NCBI GenBank assembly: GCA_028703215.1
Contig: JAQVNH010000013.1
Location: forward strand, 1,979-11,760
Source: Eubacteriales bacterium
Lineage (GTDB): Bacteria; Bacillota; Clostridia; Acetivibrionales; STF1-152
Reading direction: 5' to 3'
Length of the DNA stretch: 9,782 nt
Positions 1-7,794 of the stretch are shown piece after piece. The position numbers and the translations under genes were made by a program. The notes beneath the pieces were generated by a model that saw only the letters and a program-made list of their open reading frames with translations, ran no database searches and was not told the DNA's origin. Each line of letters starts with the position of its first letter. Position 1 is the first letter of the stretch.

Positions 1-1148
1 TCGCTTTCCTCTTTGTTCTCAATCAAGTAGATTTCAAGCTTTTCCTTGAGGAAGTCCGTCATTGCCTCCTGAATGAATTTGTTTGTGATCGATTTTTTTG
101 TCTGATTTTCATAACTTGTTATCGTCGAAAATGAATTGCTCACGAAAATCAGGCTGTCCTCCACATCGGCGAAAGTAATCTTCGTCTCGTCTTTTGTGTA
201 TTTATTCCCGGACTTCAGGAACTTGTCTATCACAAATATAAATGCCGCTTTGACCGCTTTGTCGGGAGCGCCTCCGTGCTCAAGAAAACTTGAATTGTGA
301 TAATATTCGATAAGGTTGATTTCATTATTGAAACAGAACGCCGTCTGCATCTTGACCTTGTATTCCGGTTTATCAGCCCTGTCGCGGCCTCTCGCAGTGG
401 TTTCGTAATATCTGATGCTGCTGAATTCCTTTTCCCTGCTTATTTCCCTGATATAGTCGCTGATACCGTTTTCGTAGCGGTACTCCCATTTCTGACCGGA
501 TTCCTCGTCATTCAATATGAATTTAAGACCCGCATTAACGACTGCCTGCTTTTTCAGCACAGTCTGGTAGTACTCGAGCGGGATGTCGATATCGGTGAAT
601 ACCTCGATGTCCGGCCTCCATTTTTGCATAGTGCCGGTATGCCTGCTTTTCAGCTCTTCCTTCTTAAGGCCGCCTATATTTACGCCCTTTTCAAAATGCA
701 GGTCATATTTATACCCGTCCCTGATGACCGTGACATCCATATACTCCGAGCTGTACTGAGCCGCACAGGCGCCAAGGCCGTTCAGCCCCAGGCTGAATTC
801 GTAATTTTCACCCTGATTGTTCTTATATTTCCCGCCGGCGTATAATTCACAGAAAACGAGCTCCCAGTTAAATCTTTCCTCTTTTTCGTTCCATTCGAGA
901 GGGATGCCTCTGCCGAAGTCGCGGACCATAATGGATTTGTCCCTGAATCGCGTTACTTCAATGACATTCCCGTGTCCTTCCCTTGATTCGTCTATTGAGT
1001 TGGAAAGTATTTCGAAAAAAGAATGCTGGCAGCCTTCAAGGCCGTCAGAACCGAATATCACGCCGGGACGCAGCCTTATCCTGTCTGCTCCCTTAAGCGA
1101 GGAAATGCTTGTATTGTCGTAAGTTGCTTTTATGCTGCCCTTCGTCAT
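1..1148 (-). CDS. Type IIA DNA topoisomerase B subunit (GyrB/ParE-like), N-terminal part, divergent paralogue
   Basis: This is the ATPase half of a GyrB/ParE-type subunit. In the family, ATP-driven dimerisation of this part powers strand passage by an A2B2 enzyme with a GyrA/ParC partner. I read 382 codons from an ATG at 1148 preceded by AGGTG with a 7-base gap; the frame is still open at base 1, so the toprim half is outside the window. Visible GHKL elements are an RPG motif (27-29), the N-box with E46 and N50 (EILSNSIDE), the G1 box D77-F-G-R-G81, a glycine lid GLNGLG (121-126) and the transducer QTK (349-351). The catalytic Glu and the lysine contacting ATP are present, so it should be an active ATPase. 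The lid reads GLNGLG where ordinary GyrB reads GLHGVG, and the surroundings are also divergent, so I take it for a paralogue rather than the housekeeping gyrB. It lies 78 bases after the TPR gene and probably shares its transcript. A parC-like partner may follow off the left edge (inference). Confidence 0.85.
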   Translation of the reverse strand, partial: MTKGSIKATYDNTSISSLKGADRIRLRPGVIFGSDGLEGCQHSFFEILSNSIDESREGHGNVIEVTRFRDKSIMVRDFGRGIPLEWNEKEERFNWELVFCELYAGGKYKNNQGENYEFSLGLNGLGACAAQYSSEYMDVTVIRDGYKYDLHFEKGVNIGGLKKEELKSRHTGTMQKWRPDIEVFTDIDIPLEYYQTVLKKQAVVNAGLKFILNDEESGQKWEYRYENGISDYIREISREKEFSSIRYYETTARGRDRADKPEYKVKMQTAFCFNNEINLIEYYHNSSFLEHGGAPDKAVKAAFIFVIDKFLKSGNKYTKDETKITFADVEDSLIFVSNSFSTITSYENQTKKSITNKFIQEAMTDFLKEKLEIYLIENKEES

Positions 1149-1226
1149 TTGTAAACACCTGATTATCTTTCTGTTAGTCATTTGTGCGGAAAGATTTCGT
1201 ATCAGCCAATGTCTCTATGGTCGTCA

Positions 1227-2330
1227 TCATTGCGCTGCTTCGATCTCCGCCACCCGGACTTTTACATATTGAACATAAAAACTGTCCGGATATTTTTCAA
1301 GAATAATGTTGTAGTACTCAAGCGCTCTGTCATATTCGCCAAGCATCTGATGGCATTTTCCTATGTAATAGGTCACGTCAGGGTATTTATAATCGCTTGC
1401 ATATTTGTTGACTTTTGAAAGCTTGGCGAGCGCTTCGGCGTATTGCATGTCCGTCTGGCAAAGCTCCTTGCCTTCCTCATAAACCGCCGCAGCCGCGATC
1501 GGCATTACCGCCTTGCTTAGTTCGTCGAAACCCGCCTTATCTTCATCCTCAAATGTCAACCCCATTATAGTAAGAAGCGCATCCGCGGCTTCCTCGTATT
1601 TCCCGGCATCCGCCGAACGGTACGCTCCCAACAGAGTCTGCAGACGACCGAGATATGCCAATTTTGCGTTGCTCAGTTCGAGCTGCTGCGATTTCTGCTC
1701 GTCCCGGGTCTTCAATTCATTATATTCACTGCTGAGCTTTGTGTATTTTTGCTGCAGCTCATTGTATTCCCTGTTCATTTCCTCAAGAGATGCCAGCGCC
1801 TTCTGCGCTTCTTCGGAATCGTTTTTTGCGCTTCTGCTCCCGAAAACGTACGGGTAGCATATTGCCAGTATGACTGCGGCTCCAAGCAAAAAGAAGATCA
1901 AATAGCGGATAAGTCGTGATTTTACAGGGTCTGTCTTATCGGCTTTCTTCCTGGTCTTTTTATTTTCAGGCATTGAATGGCTGTCAATAGCGCCGCCTTC
2001 AAGCTGCTTTTTATAAATGAGCGCCTTGGCTCCGTTTCTTTCGGATTCGATCACATTGTCAAACAAATCAGAGGCTTGATCGGATTCTCCCATTTCCGCA
2101 TAGCATAGCCCCAGAAGATTCATTGCCTCGGAAAAACCAGGGTTCATTGCAACAGCTCTTTTCAGAGCTATCAGGGCAATATCGCAACTGCCCTTTTTAA
2201 TATTTGCTATTGCGTCATTGTACAGGACTATCGATTCCCTGATGTTATCGGGCACTTGATCCAGACTGTTCTCGACGCTATCCAAACTAATAACGCGGAA
2301 ATTTTTCAGCTCGTTTTTAATATCCAGCAA
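1227..2330 (-). CDS. Membrane-anchored TPR and coiled-coil protein, function unknown
   Basis: A 367-residue protein that I cannot tie to a named family. N-terminal helical repeats at about 30-97 fit TPRs (an A-L-x-L-A-L-K-R-A pattern, then NLLGLCYAEMGESDQASDLF). A Lys/Arg-rich stretch at 123-140 precedes one hydrophobic segment (142-164). Next comes a Glu/Gln/Lys-rich region (170-225) that should be coiled coil, and then further TPR-like repeats (about 235-350, including YYIGKCHQMLGEYDRALEYYN). By the positive-inside rule the N-terminal TPRs are cytoplasmic and the coiled coil and C-terminal TPRs lie outside. The start is TTG at 2330, with GGAG nine bases upstream and an in-frame TAG directly before it, so no longer start is possible. 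It probably scaffolds protein interactions at the membrane, which is inference from the repeats. The downstream topoisomerase gene is 78 bases away with no obvious terminator between them. A role in envelope assembly is equally possible. Confidence 0.8.
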   Translation of the reverse strand: MLDIKNELKNFRVISLDSVENSLDQVPDNIRESIVLYNDAIANIKKGSCDIALIALKRAVAMNPGFSEAMNLLGLCYAEMGESDQASDLFDNVIESERNGAKALIYKKQLEGGAIDSHSMPENKKTRKKADKTDPVKSRLIRYLIFFLLGAAVILAICYPYVFGSRSAKNDSEEAQKALASLEEMNREYNELQQKYTKLSSEYNELKTRDEQKSQQLELSNAKLAYLGRLQTLLGAYRSADAGKYEEAADALLTIMGLTFEDEDKAGFDELSKAVMPIAAAAVYEEGKELCQTDMQYAEALAKLSKVNKYASDYKYPDVTYYIGKCHQMLGEYDRALEYYNIILEKYPDSFYVQYVKVRVAEIEAAQ

Positions 2331-2377
2331 CTAAAAACACTCCGTTCCGCCCGTAGCCGTTATTGTGCCGTATTTTT

Positions 2378-2407
2378 ATTGTATCACCAAATGCGTTGTC
2401 ATTACAA
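2378..2407 (-). promoter_or_regulatory. Candidate sigma-A promoter for the TPR/topoisomerase unit
   Basis: Read leftward, TTGTAA (2407-2402) is followed after 18 bases by TACAAT (2383-2378). TACAAT is preceded by TGA, giving an extended -10 element. Transcription would begin near 2371, leaving a leader of about 40 bases before the TTG start at 2330. A short inverted repeat (GTTGT/ACAAC, 4-base loop) overlaps the -35 element. I see no convincing secA terminator upstream of it in 2386-2461, so read-through from secA could add to expression. Confidence 0.5.
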
Positions 2408-2461
2408 CCCGATCGTGTATTCGATATCATGAACCCTATATTCAGATGACTATAGCTGTGG

Positions 2462-5200
2462 CTATTCCCCGCTTCCGCAGCAATGCTTGTACTTTTTCCC
2501 GCTCCCGCAGGGACACGGGTCGTTTCTTCCTACTTTTGCCGCTTTTACCACCGGCTTTTTCGGCTCATCACCATGTGATGCTATCAGCGGCTCCGCAACC
2601 TTTTCACGCTTCAGAGCGTTTTTCCCTTCCACTCTGGTGCGAAGAAGTATCTTGACCGCATCTTCACGTATATTGCTTATCATCTCCTCAAACATGTTGT
2701 ATCCTTCAAATTTATACTCGATGACAGGATTCCTCTGCCCGTAAGCCCTCAGGCTTACTCCCTGTTTCAGCTGATCCATTGCGTCGATATGGTCCATCCA
2801 CCTTGCGTCAACAGAGCGGAGCAATATAACTCTTTCCAGCTCGCGCATGAGCTCATTCCCCAGCTCCTTTTCCCTGTTCTCGTAAGTTGTCATCGCCGCT
2901 GTTACGATTTTGTCTTTGAGCTTATCCTTTGATATTTTTCCCTTATCATCGACTCTGCTCAGATCCATATCCTGAGGTATCAACGCCATCCTCGCATATT
3001 TTGTCAGCCCGTCAATATCCCAATTTTCCGGATTATCTCCCTCTCCTGTGTAGGTTGCGATTGCGTTCTCGGCGCACTCCTCTATCATCCTGACAAAATA
3101 ATCCCGTAGATCCTCTCCATCAAGGACTTTTCTTCTCTGCCCGTATATCACTTCCCTTTGCTTATTCATTACATCGTCATATTCGAGAACATGTTTTCTG
3201 GTATTAAAGTTCTTGCCCTCGACTCTTTTTTGAGCATTTTCTATTGCATTTGTCAGCATGCTGTGTTCAATAGGCTGATCCTCGTCCAGACCAAGCGTGC
3301 GTATGATACCGGATACCTTGTCTGTCCCGAAAAGCCTCATAAGATCATCTTCAAATGAAATATAGAATCTTGACGAGCCCGGATCACCCTGTCGGCCGGA
3401 ACGCCCTCTGAGCTGATTGTCAATGCGGCGCGACTCGTGTCTTTCGGTTCCGATTATGTGAAGGCCGCCTGCCGCCAGCACCTTTTCTCTTTCGGCCAGG
3501 TCTTCCTGTTTACGTCTATTATAGAGCTCTCTGAAAGTTTTTCTTGCATCCAGTATCTCTTCATTTTCCGTTTCATTGAATCCCGTGGATTCGTTTATGA
3601 TCTCTTCGGCAAAGCCTTTCTTTCGCATTTCCTGTATGGCCTGGAATTCAGCATTCCCACCGAGCACGATATCCGTTCCTCTCCCGGCCATGTTGGTAGC
3701 TATCGTGACATTTTCATATTTTCCTGCCTGCGCGATTATCTCCGCCTCTTTTTCATGAAACTTGGCGTTGAGTACATTGTGCTTTATTCCTTTCCTTTTG
3801 AGCAGAGAACTCAAATATTCGGATTTTTCTATTGAAATCGTTCCGACAAGAACCGGCTGCCCGCGTTTGTGGCAGTCCTCGATCTCATTTATCACAGCCT
3901 TAAATTTTCCGGCCTCAGTTCTGTAAACCAGATCGTGATTGTCTGTTCTTATCATTGGCATGTTTGTCGGTATGACTATTACATCCATCCCGTAGATCGC
4001 CCTGAACTCGTCTTCCTCAGTTTGCGCGGTGCCCGTCATGCCGGCCAGTTTTTTATACATCCTGAAATAGTTCTGGAAGGTTATTGTGGCAAGGGTTTTG
4101 TTCTCTTTTTCCACTTTAACTTTTTCTTTTGCTTCTATTGCCTGATGAAGTCCTTCGCTGTAGCGCCTTCCATACATCAGCCTTCCGGTGAACTCGTCGA
4201 CTATTATGACTCCGTCGTCTTTAACTACATATTCCCGATCTCGTTTCATCAGACCGTGAGCTCTGAGAGCCTGGTTTATATGGTGCGATATCGTAAGATT
4301 TTCGGGGTCGGAAAGGTTCTCTATTCCAAAATATCTTTCGGCTTTTTCAACTCCGGTTTTTGTCAGAGTTGATGTGTGGGCCTTTTCGTCGATAATATAG
4401 TCCACATCGAGATTTTCCTGCTCATCATCATGGGATTTTGTGTCGACTTCGACGTAGGTGCGGGATTTGAGTCCTTTCACAAAACTGTCGGCTCTTTCGT
4501 ACATATCCGTTGACTTTTCGCCTGAGCCGGATATTATGAGCGGCGTTCTCGCCTCGTCTATAAGGATGCTGTCAACTTCGTCGACTATCGCATAATGCAG
4601 CTCCCGCTGGACCATTTCATGCTTGTAAATTACCATGTTGTCTCGAAGGTAGTCAAACCCGAATTCGTTGTTTGTCCCGTATGTAACATCGCAGGCATAT
4701 GCCTTGCGTCTTTGGTCGTTGTCCAGGTCGTGGACGATAAGGCCTACGCTGAGTCCGAGGAAATTATATATCTTTCCCATCCATTCGCTGTCGCGCTTTG
4801 CCAGATAGTCATTGACCGTCACTACATGTACGCCTTTTCCCTCGAGTGAATCAAGATAAACGGGCAAGGTGGCGGCAAGTGTTTTGCCTTCGCCGGTCTT
4901 CATTTCTGCGATCCTGCCCTGGTGAAGAACGATGCCTCCCATAAGCTGGACCCTGAAATGCCGCATGCCAAGCACTCTTTTCGAGGCTTCTCTGACTACC
5001 GCGTAAGCCTCGGGCAGTATTTCGTTGAGGGTCATTCCCTCTTTGATTTTGCTCCTGAATTCACTTGTCTTAGCTTTAAGCTGGGCATCCGTCAGGTTTT
5101 GTATCGCGGTTTCAAGATTGTCGATTTGATTGACTAAAGGTAATATTTTTTTTATTTCTTTTTCGCTATAGGTGCCGAATATCTTTTCAATGAGGTTCAT
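2462..5200 (-). CDS. secA: Preprotein translocase ATPase SecA
   Basis: SecA is the ATP-driven motor that pushes preproteins through the SecYEG channel at the inner face of the membrane. The 912-residue product has the canonical order: Walker A GEGKT (103-107), DEVD Walker B (207-210), the preprotein cross-linking region (about 225-370), second nucleotide-binding domain with MAGRGTDIVLGGN (504-516), GRSGRQGDPG with its arginine finger (about 599-608), helical scaffold/wing domain, and a C-terminal zinc motif CPCGSGKKYKHCC (896-908) that in the family binds SecB or phospholipid. A roughly 60-residue charged insertion (517-577) lies in the second nucleotide-binding domain before GGLHIIGTERHESRR; it is the kind I know from clostridial SecA and is probably not a defect. 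The ATG at 5200 has GAGG nine bases upstream and GGG closer in. The length fits the family (about 840-910) and no motif is broken. No prfB follows, unlike in many Firmicutes; the TPR gene follows instead. Confidence 0.98.
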   Translation of the reverse strand: MNLIEKIFGTYSEKEIKKILPLVNQIDNLETAIQNLTDAQLKAKTSEFRSKIKEGMTLNEILPEAYAVVREASKRVLGMRHFRVQLMGGIVLHQGRIAEMKTGEGKTLAATLPVYLDSLEGKGVHVVTVNDYLAKRDSEWMGKIYNFLGLSVGLIVHDLDNDQRRKAYACDVTYGTNNEFGFDYLRDNMVIYKHEMVQRELHYAIVDEVDSILIDEARTPLIISGSGEKSTDMYERADSFVKGLKSRTYVEVDTKSHDDEQENLDVDYIIDEKAHTSTLTKTGVEKAERYFGIENLSDPENLTISHHINQALRAHGLMKRDREYVVKDDGVIIVDEFTGRLMYGRRYSEGLHQAIEAKEKVKVEKENKTLATITFQNYFRMYKKLAGMTGTAQTEEDEFRAIYGMDVIVIPTNMPMIRTDNHDLVYRTEAGKFKAVINEIEDCHKRGQPVLVGTISIEKSEYLSSLLKRKGIKHNVLNAKFHEKEAEIIAQAGKYENVTIATNMAGRGTDIVLGGNAEFQAIQEMRKKGFAEEIINESTGFNETENEEILDARKTFRELYNRRKQEDLAEREKVLAAGGLHIIGTERHESRRIDNQLRGRSGRQGDPGSSRFYISFEDDLMRLFGTDKVSGIIRTLGLDEDQPIEHSMLTNAIENAQKRVEGKNFNTRKHVLEYDDVMNKQREVIYGQRRKVLDGEDLRDYFVRMIEECAENAIATYTGEGDNPENWDIDGLTKYARMALIPQDMDLSRVDDKGKISKDKLKDKIVTAAMTTYENREKELGNELMRELERVILLRSVDARWMDHIDAMDQLKQGVSLRAYGQRNPVIEYKFEGYNMFEEMISNIREDAVKILLRTRVEGKNALKREKVAEPLIASHGDEPKKPVVKAAKVGRNDPCPCGSGKKYKHCCGSGE

Positions 5201-5224
5201 TGATCCCTGCCTCTTTCTGTCGCC

Positions 5225-5270
5225 TTATTTTATAGTATCTTTTTTATTGTGTTTTTTTTGCATTTTTTTC
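5225..5270 (-). promoter_or_regulatory. Candidate secA promoter with upstream A-tracts
   Basis: Read leftward, three A-tracts (8, 7 and 6 bases long, at 5259-5252, 5269-5263 and 5245-5240) lie just upstream of an A/T-rich GATACTATAAAAT (5239-5227) that contains -10-like TACTAT and TATAAA. The tract centres are about 10 to 13 bases apart, near one helical turn, as in curved DNA or UP elements. No good -35 hexamer is seen. Transcription would begin about 20 to 25 bases before the secA ATG. The exact -10 is uncertain. Confidence 0.35.
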
Positions 5271-5272
5271 GT

Positions 5273-5290
5273 ATGCCGCATTTTTGGCAT
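5273..5290. repeat. Short inverted repeat between yerC and secA
   Basis: ATGCC (5273-5277) and GGCAT (5286-5290) form a perfect 5-base inverted repeat around an 8-base spacer. No U-run follows on either strand, so it is not a canonical terminator. It lies 17 bases after the yerC stop codon and next to the A-tracts. It could be a weak hairpin or a protein-binding site; the sequence does not decide between these. Confidence 0.4.
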
Positions 5291-5307
5291 GTTAAAAAGC
5301 TCTCTCT

Positions 5308-5622
5308 TTACTTTTTCTTCTTATCCTTGATTTCCGATAGATCCAAACGGTCAAGTATCATATTGTATCCGTCTGCTCCGTAGCCGAGACTCCTGTTTAC
5401 CCTGCTGATCGTTGCAGTGCTTGCTCCGGTCGCCTCGCATATCTCGGAATACTTTTTTTTGGCGCGCAGCATTTTTGCGACCTCAAGTCTTTGCGCAAGC
5501 GCTTTTATCTCGGCAACCGTGCAGATGTCCTCGAAAAAACGGTAGCATTCGTCAACATCCTCAAGCAGAAGAATGGCTTTGAATAACCTGTCAGTGTTAT
5601 CATTCCTGATTTTTTCGTTCAT
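5308..5622 (-). CDS. yerC: YerC/YecD-type TrpR-family DNA-binding regulator
   Basis: A small helical protein of the TrpR-like YerC/YecD family. Relatives of TrpR bind operator DNA as dimers, but the ligand and targets of YerC proteins are poorly known. With the ATG at 5622 it has 104 residues. The family signature LFKAILLLEDVDECYRFFEDICTVAEIKAL starts near residue 13, and the helix-turn-helix is YSEICEATGASTATISRVNRSL (58-79). A lysine-rich tail (KDKKKK) ends it. The frame stays open to a TTG at 5646, but family members begin at about M-N-E-K, and GGGAG at 5634-5638 sits 11 bases upstream of the ATG, so I prefer 5622. It follows dapL by 26 bases and probably shares the dapF-dapL transcript. 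Control of the dap genes is an attractive inference but nothing in the sequence proves it. Confidence 0.9.
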   Translation of the reverse strand: MNEKIRNDNTDRLFKAILLLEDVDECYRFFEDICTVAEIKALAQRLEVAKMLRAKKKYSEICEATGASTATISRVNRSLGYGADGYNMILDRLDLSEIKDKKKK

Positions 5623-5648
5623 GTCGTCCGACACTCCCGTCAACAAAC

Positions 5649-6884
5649 TTATTTTAGTTTCAGCTTGTTTTTGATCCTATCGACAGCCGTGTAGGTATTT
5701 TCTCTGCTCCCGAACGCCGTCAGCCTGAAATAGCCTTCGCCGCTTCGTCCGAATCCCGCTCCCGGAGTCCCTGCTATGCTTACGTCATTAAGCAGCTTAT
5801 CAAAAAACTGCCATGAGGTCATGCCGTTTGGTGTCTTCAGCCAGATATAAGGCGAATTGACTCCGCCAAACGCCTGAATGCCTACACTTTTTAACCCTTC
5901 CTTTATTATCTCGGCATTCGCCATGTAATAGTCGATTATTTCTCCGGTCTGTTTTAATCCTTCCTCGCTCAGTGCAGCCTCGGCAGCCCTTTGCACGATA
6001 TATGAGACGCCGTTGAATTTCGTCGTATGTCTTCTGTTCCACAGCGGGTGAAGCGGATGAGCCTCCCCGGAACTGCTGTATGCCATGACTTTCTTCGGTA
6101 TCAGCGTATATGCGCATCTTGTTCCTGTGAAAGCCGCGCTTTTTGAAAAGCTGTTGAACTCTATTGCAACCTCATCCGCGCCTGGAATCTCGTATATAGT
6201 ATGCGGAATGTCATCCTCTCTGACATACGCTTCGTATGCGGCATCAAAAAGGATTATGGCTTTATTTTCCCTCGCATAGTCGACCCACTTCTTCAGCTGC
6301 GATTTGTTCAAAACCATTCCCGTCGGATTGTTCGGATAACATAAATAAATTATATCAACCTTGTCTTTGGGCAGCTCCGGAACAAAATTGTTTTCGATCG
6401 TACATGGGATATATGTAATATTTTCATATTTGCCGTCTTTATAAGGCCCTGACCTTCCGGACATCACGTTTGTGTCTACATAGACCGGATACACCGGATC
6501 GGTTATGGCGATTTTATTATCCGTGCCGAAAATTTCAAGTATGTTGCCCGTGTCACACTTGGAGCCGTCGCTTATAAATATCTCATCCTTGTCAACAGCC
6601 GCTCCGCGCCTTGTGTACTTGACATCTGCAATTTTTTCCCGTAAGAACGGATATCCCTGCTCCGGACCGTAGCCCCTGAATGACGAGGCCTCGCCCATTT
6701 CGTCAACCGCCGTATGCATGCTCGCGATTACTGCGGGCGTAAGCGGACGGGTCACGTCGCCGATCCCGAGTTTTATGACATCAGCATCCGGATGCGCGGC
6801 CTTAAACCTTTCAACTCTCTTTCCTATCTCCGCGAATAAATAATTCCCCTGTAAATTGAAGTAATTCTCATTGATCCTTGCCAT
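5649..6884 (-). CDS. dapL: LL-diaminopimelate aminotransferase DapL
   Basis: A PLP enzyme that transaminates tetrahydrodipicolinate with glutamate to LL-diaminopimelate in one step, replacing the DapD/DapC/DapE route. It has 411 residues from the ATG at 6884, the family's usual size. Features are the opening NENYFNLQGNYLF, the LGIGDVTRPL motif (39-48), CYPNNPTG (182-189), FDAAYEAY with the PLP-ring Asp (213), and SFSKSAAFTGTR with the Schiff-base lysine (K248). The frame could start two codons earlier at TTG (6890), but AGAGAGG (6897-6891) abuts that TTG and lies an ideal 6 bases before the ATG, so I chose the ATG. That ribosome site and start lie inside the end of dapF (17-base overlap), which implies translational coupling. 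Its substrate comes from DapB and its product goes to DapF, encoded just upstream. Confidence 0.96.
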   Translation of the reverse strand: MARINENYFNLQGNYLFAEIGKRVERFKAAHPDADVIKLGIGDVTRPLTPAVIASMHTAVDEMGEASSFRGYGPEQGYPFLREKIADVKYTRRGAAVDKDEIFISDGSKCDTGNILEIFGTDNKIAITDPVYPVYVDTNVMSGRSGPYKDGKYENITYIPCTIENNFVPELPKDKVDIIYLCYPNNPTGMVLNKSQLKKWVDYARENKAIILFDAAYEAYVREDDIPHTIYEIPGADEVAIEFNSFSKSAAFTGTRCAYTLIPKKVMAYSSSGEAHPLHPLWNRRHTTKFNGVSYIVQRAAEAALSEEGLKQTGEIIDYYMANAEIIKEGLKSVGIQAFGGVNSPYIWLKTPNGMTSWQFFDKLLNDVSIAGTPGAGFGRSGEGYFRLTAFGSRENTYTAVDRIKNKLKLK

Positions 6885-7731
6885 ATCCAACCTCTCTTAA
6901 TAGTTCGATTTCACCGTCAAATACTTTTACGGCGGGACCTGTCATGTAAACATGTTCATCTCTTTCGGACCACTCTATTTCAAGACTTCCGCCCTTCAAA
7001 ATTATCTGCGCTTTACGCTCTGATAATCTGTTCAATACCGATGAAACAAGAACTGCGCAAGCCCCCGTGCCGCATGCGAGAGTTTCTCCTGAGCCCCGCT
7101 CCCAGACTCTCATCTTAATCGTGTTCCTGTCTATGACCTGCGCGAATTCGGTATTTACCCTGTTGGGAAAAAGGCTGTTGTTCTCCATAAGCGGTCCTTC
7201 GATTTCTACCGGGAAATTATCGACATCTTCTACGTAAGTGACGGCATGAGGATTGCCCATTGAAACCGCAGTAAAGCTTCTGACAACGCCTTTTAGTCTG
7301 ACCGGCTGCGCGATAAACTGTTCCAGATCGCTCCTGACCGGGATTTCTTTCGATTTCACGACAGGCGCTCCCATATCGACACGCACCATTTCGACTTTTC
7401 CTTTTTTTACAAACAGCTCTATCTCTTTTACGCCCGCTAGAGTTTCAATTCTCAAAACCTTTTTGTCCGTCATTTTATTATCATACAAATATTTTCCGAT
7501 GCACCTTATGGCATTCCCGCACATCTCGCCCTCGGAACCGTCCGCGTTGAACATCCTCATTCGGCAGTCGGCGTTTTCGGAAGGCATTATCAGCACAAGC
7601 CCGTCCCCGCCGATTCCGAAATGCCTGTCGCTGACGAATTTTGATATCCCGGAAGGATCCTCTATTTTTTCTTCAAATAGGTTGACATAAATATAGTCAT
7701 TCCCCAAACCGTGCATTTTGGTAAATCTCAT
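6868..7731 (-). CDS. dapF: Diaminopimelate epimerase DapF
   Basis: DapF is a cofactor-free epimerase that interconverts LL- and meso-diaminopimelate. The meso form feeds lysine (via LysA) and, in many Firmicutes, peptidoglycan cross-bridges. The 287-residue product has the usual length. It begins MRFTKMHGLGNDY, carries FGIGGDG (38-44), and has both catalytic cysteines: C71 in EMCGNAIRC and C220 in LACGTGACA. Substrate-binding residues show as MGNPHAV (158-164) and the ERGSGET loop (211-217). The ATG at 7731 has GGGAG with a 7-base gap (7743-7739). It is the first gene of the dapF-dapL-yerC unit, fed by a promoter overlapping that of gtrA. Its last bases contain the ribosome-binding site and start of dapL. 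Confidence 0.97.
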   Translation of the reverse strand: MRFTKMHGLGNDYIYVNLFEEKIEDPSGISKFVSDRHFGIGGDGLVLIMPSENADCRMRMFNADGSEGEMCGNAIRCIGKYLYDNKMTDKKVLRIETLAGVKEIELFVKKGKVEMVRVDMGAPVVKSKEIPVRSDLEQFIAQPVRLKGVVRSFTAVSMGNPHAVTYVEDVDNFPVEIEGPLMENNSLFPNRVNTEFAQVIDRNTIKMRVWERGSGETLACGTGACAVLVSSVLNRLSERKAQIILKGGSLEIEWSERDEHVYMTGPAVKVFDGEIELLREVGYGKDQ

Positions 7732-7777
7732 CGGTTTACTCCCTTTTTACAGCATTGTGCGAACTTCTTAGTATTAT

Positions 7778-7786
7778 ATTATAACA
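7778..7786 (-). promoter_or_regulatory. Extended -10 promoter for dapF-dapL-yerC
   Basis: Read leftward, 7786-7778 gives TGTTATAAT, a perfect TATAAT with the TGn extension. A second overlapping TATAAT lies at 7778-7773. The -35 region (about 7801-7807) is a poor match. Transcription would start near 7771, with a leader of about 40 bases to the dapF ATG. The element interlocks with the rightward gtrA promoter. Confidence 0.6.
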
Positions 7787-7794
7787 CACGAATA

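Noticed and set aside
297..1122. Rightward open frames of 182 and 101 codons
   Set aside because: They lie entirely opposite the topoisomerase gene, whose reading frame contains conserved motifs; no ribosome site or recognisable protein is seen.
3302..3530. The roughly 60-residue SecA insertion (residues 517-577) as a foreign domain or intein
   Set aside because: It lacks intein motifs, is charged and helical, and resembles the variable insertion I recall in clostridial SecA proteins; the flanking motifs are intact. The coordinates given are approximate.
3437..4372. Rightward open frames of 132 and 167 codons opposite secA
   Set aside because: They are shadows of the secA frame; the translations are rich in Phe, Tyr and Ser with no family resemblance.
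5273..5290. Rho-independent terminator after yerC
   Set aside because: The stem is only 5 bases and the sequence after it on the leftward strand is A-rich, not T-rich.
5623..5646. Longer yerC beginning with TTG at 5646
   Set aside because: The extra eight residues are not typical of the family, and GGGAG is placed to serve the ATG at 5622 rather than the TTG.
7253..7690. Rightward 145-codon open frame opposite dapF
   Set aside because: It overlaps the well-supported dapF completely and has no start signal.
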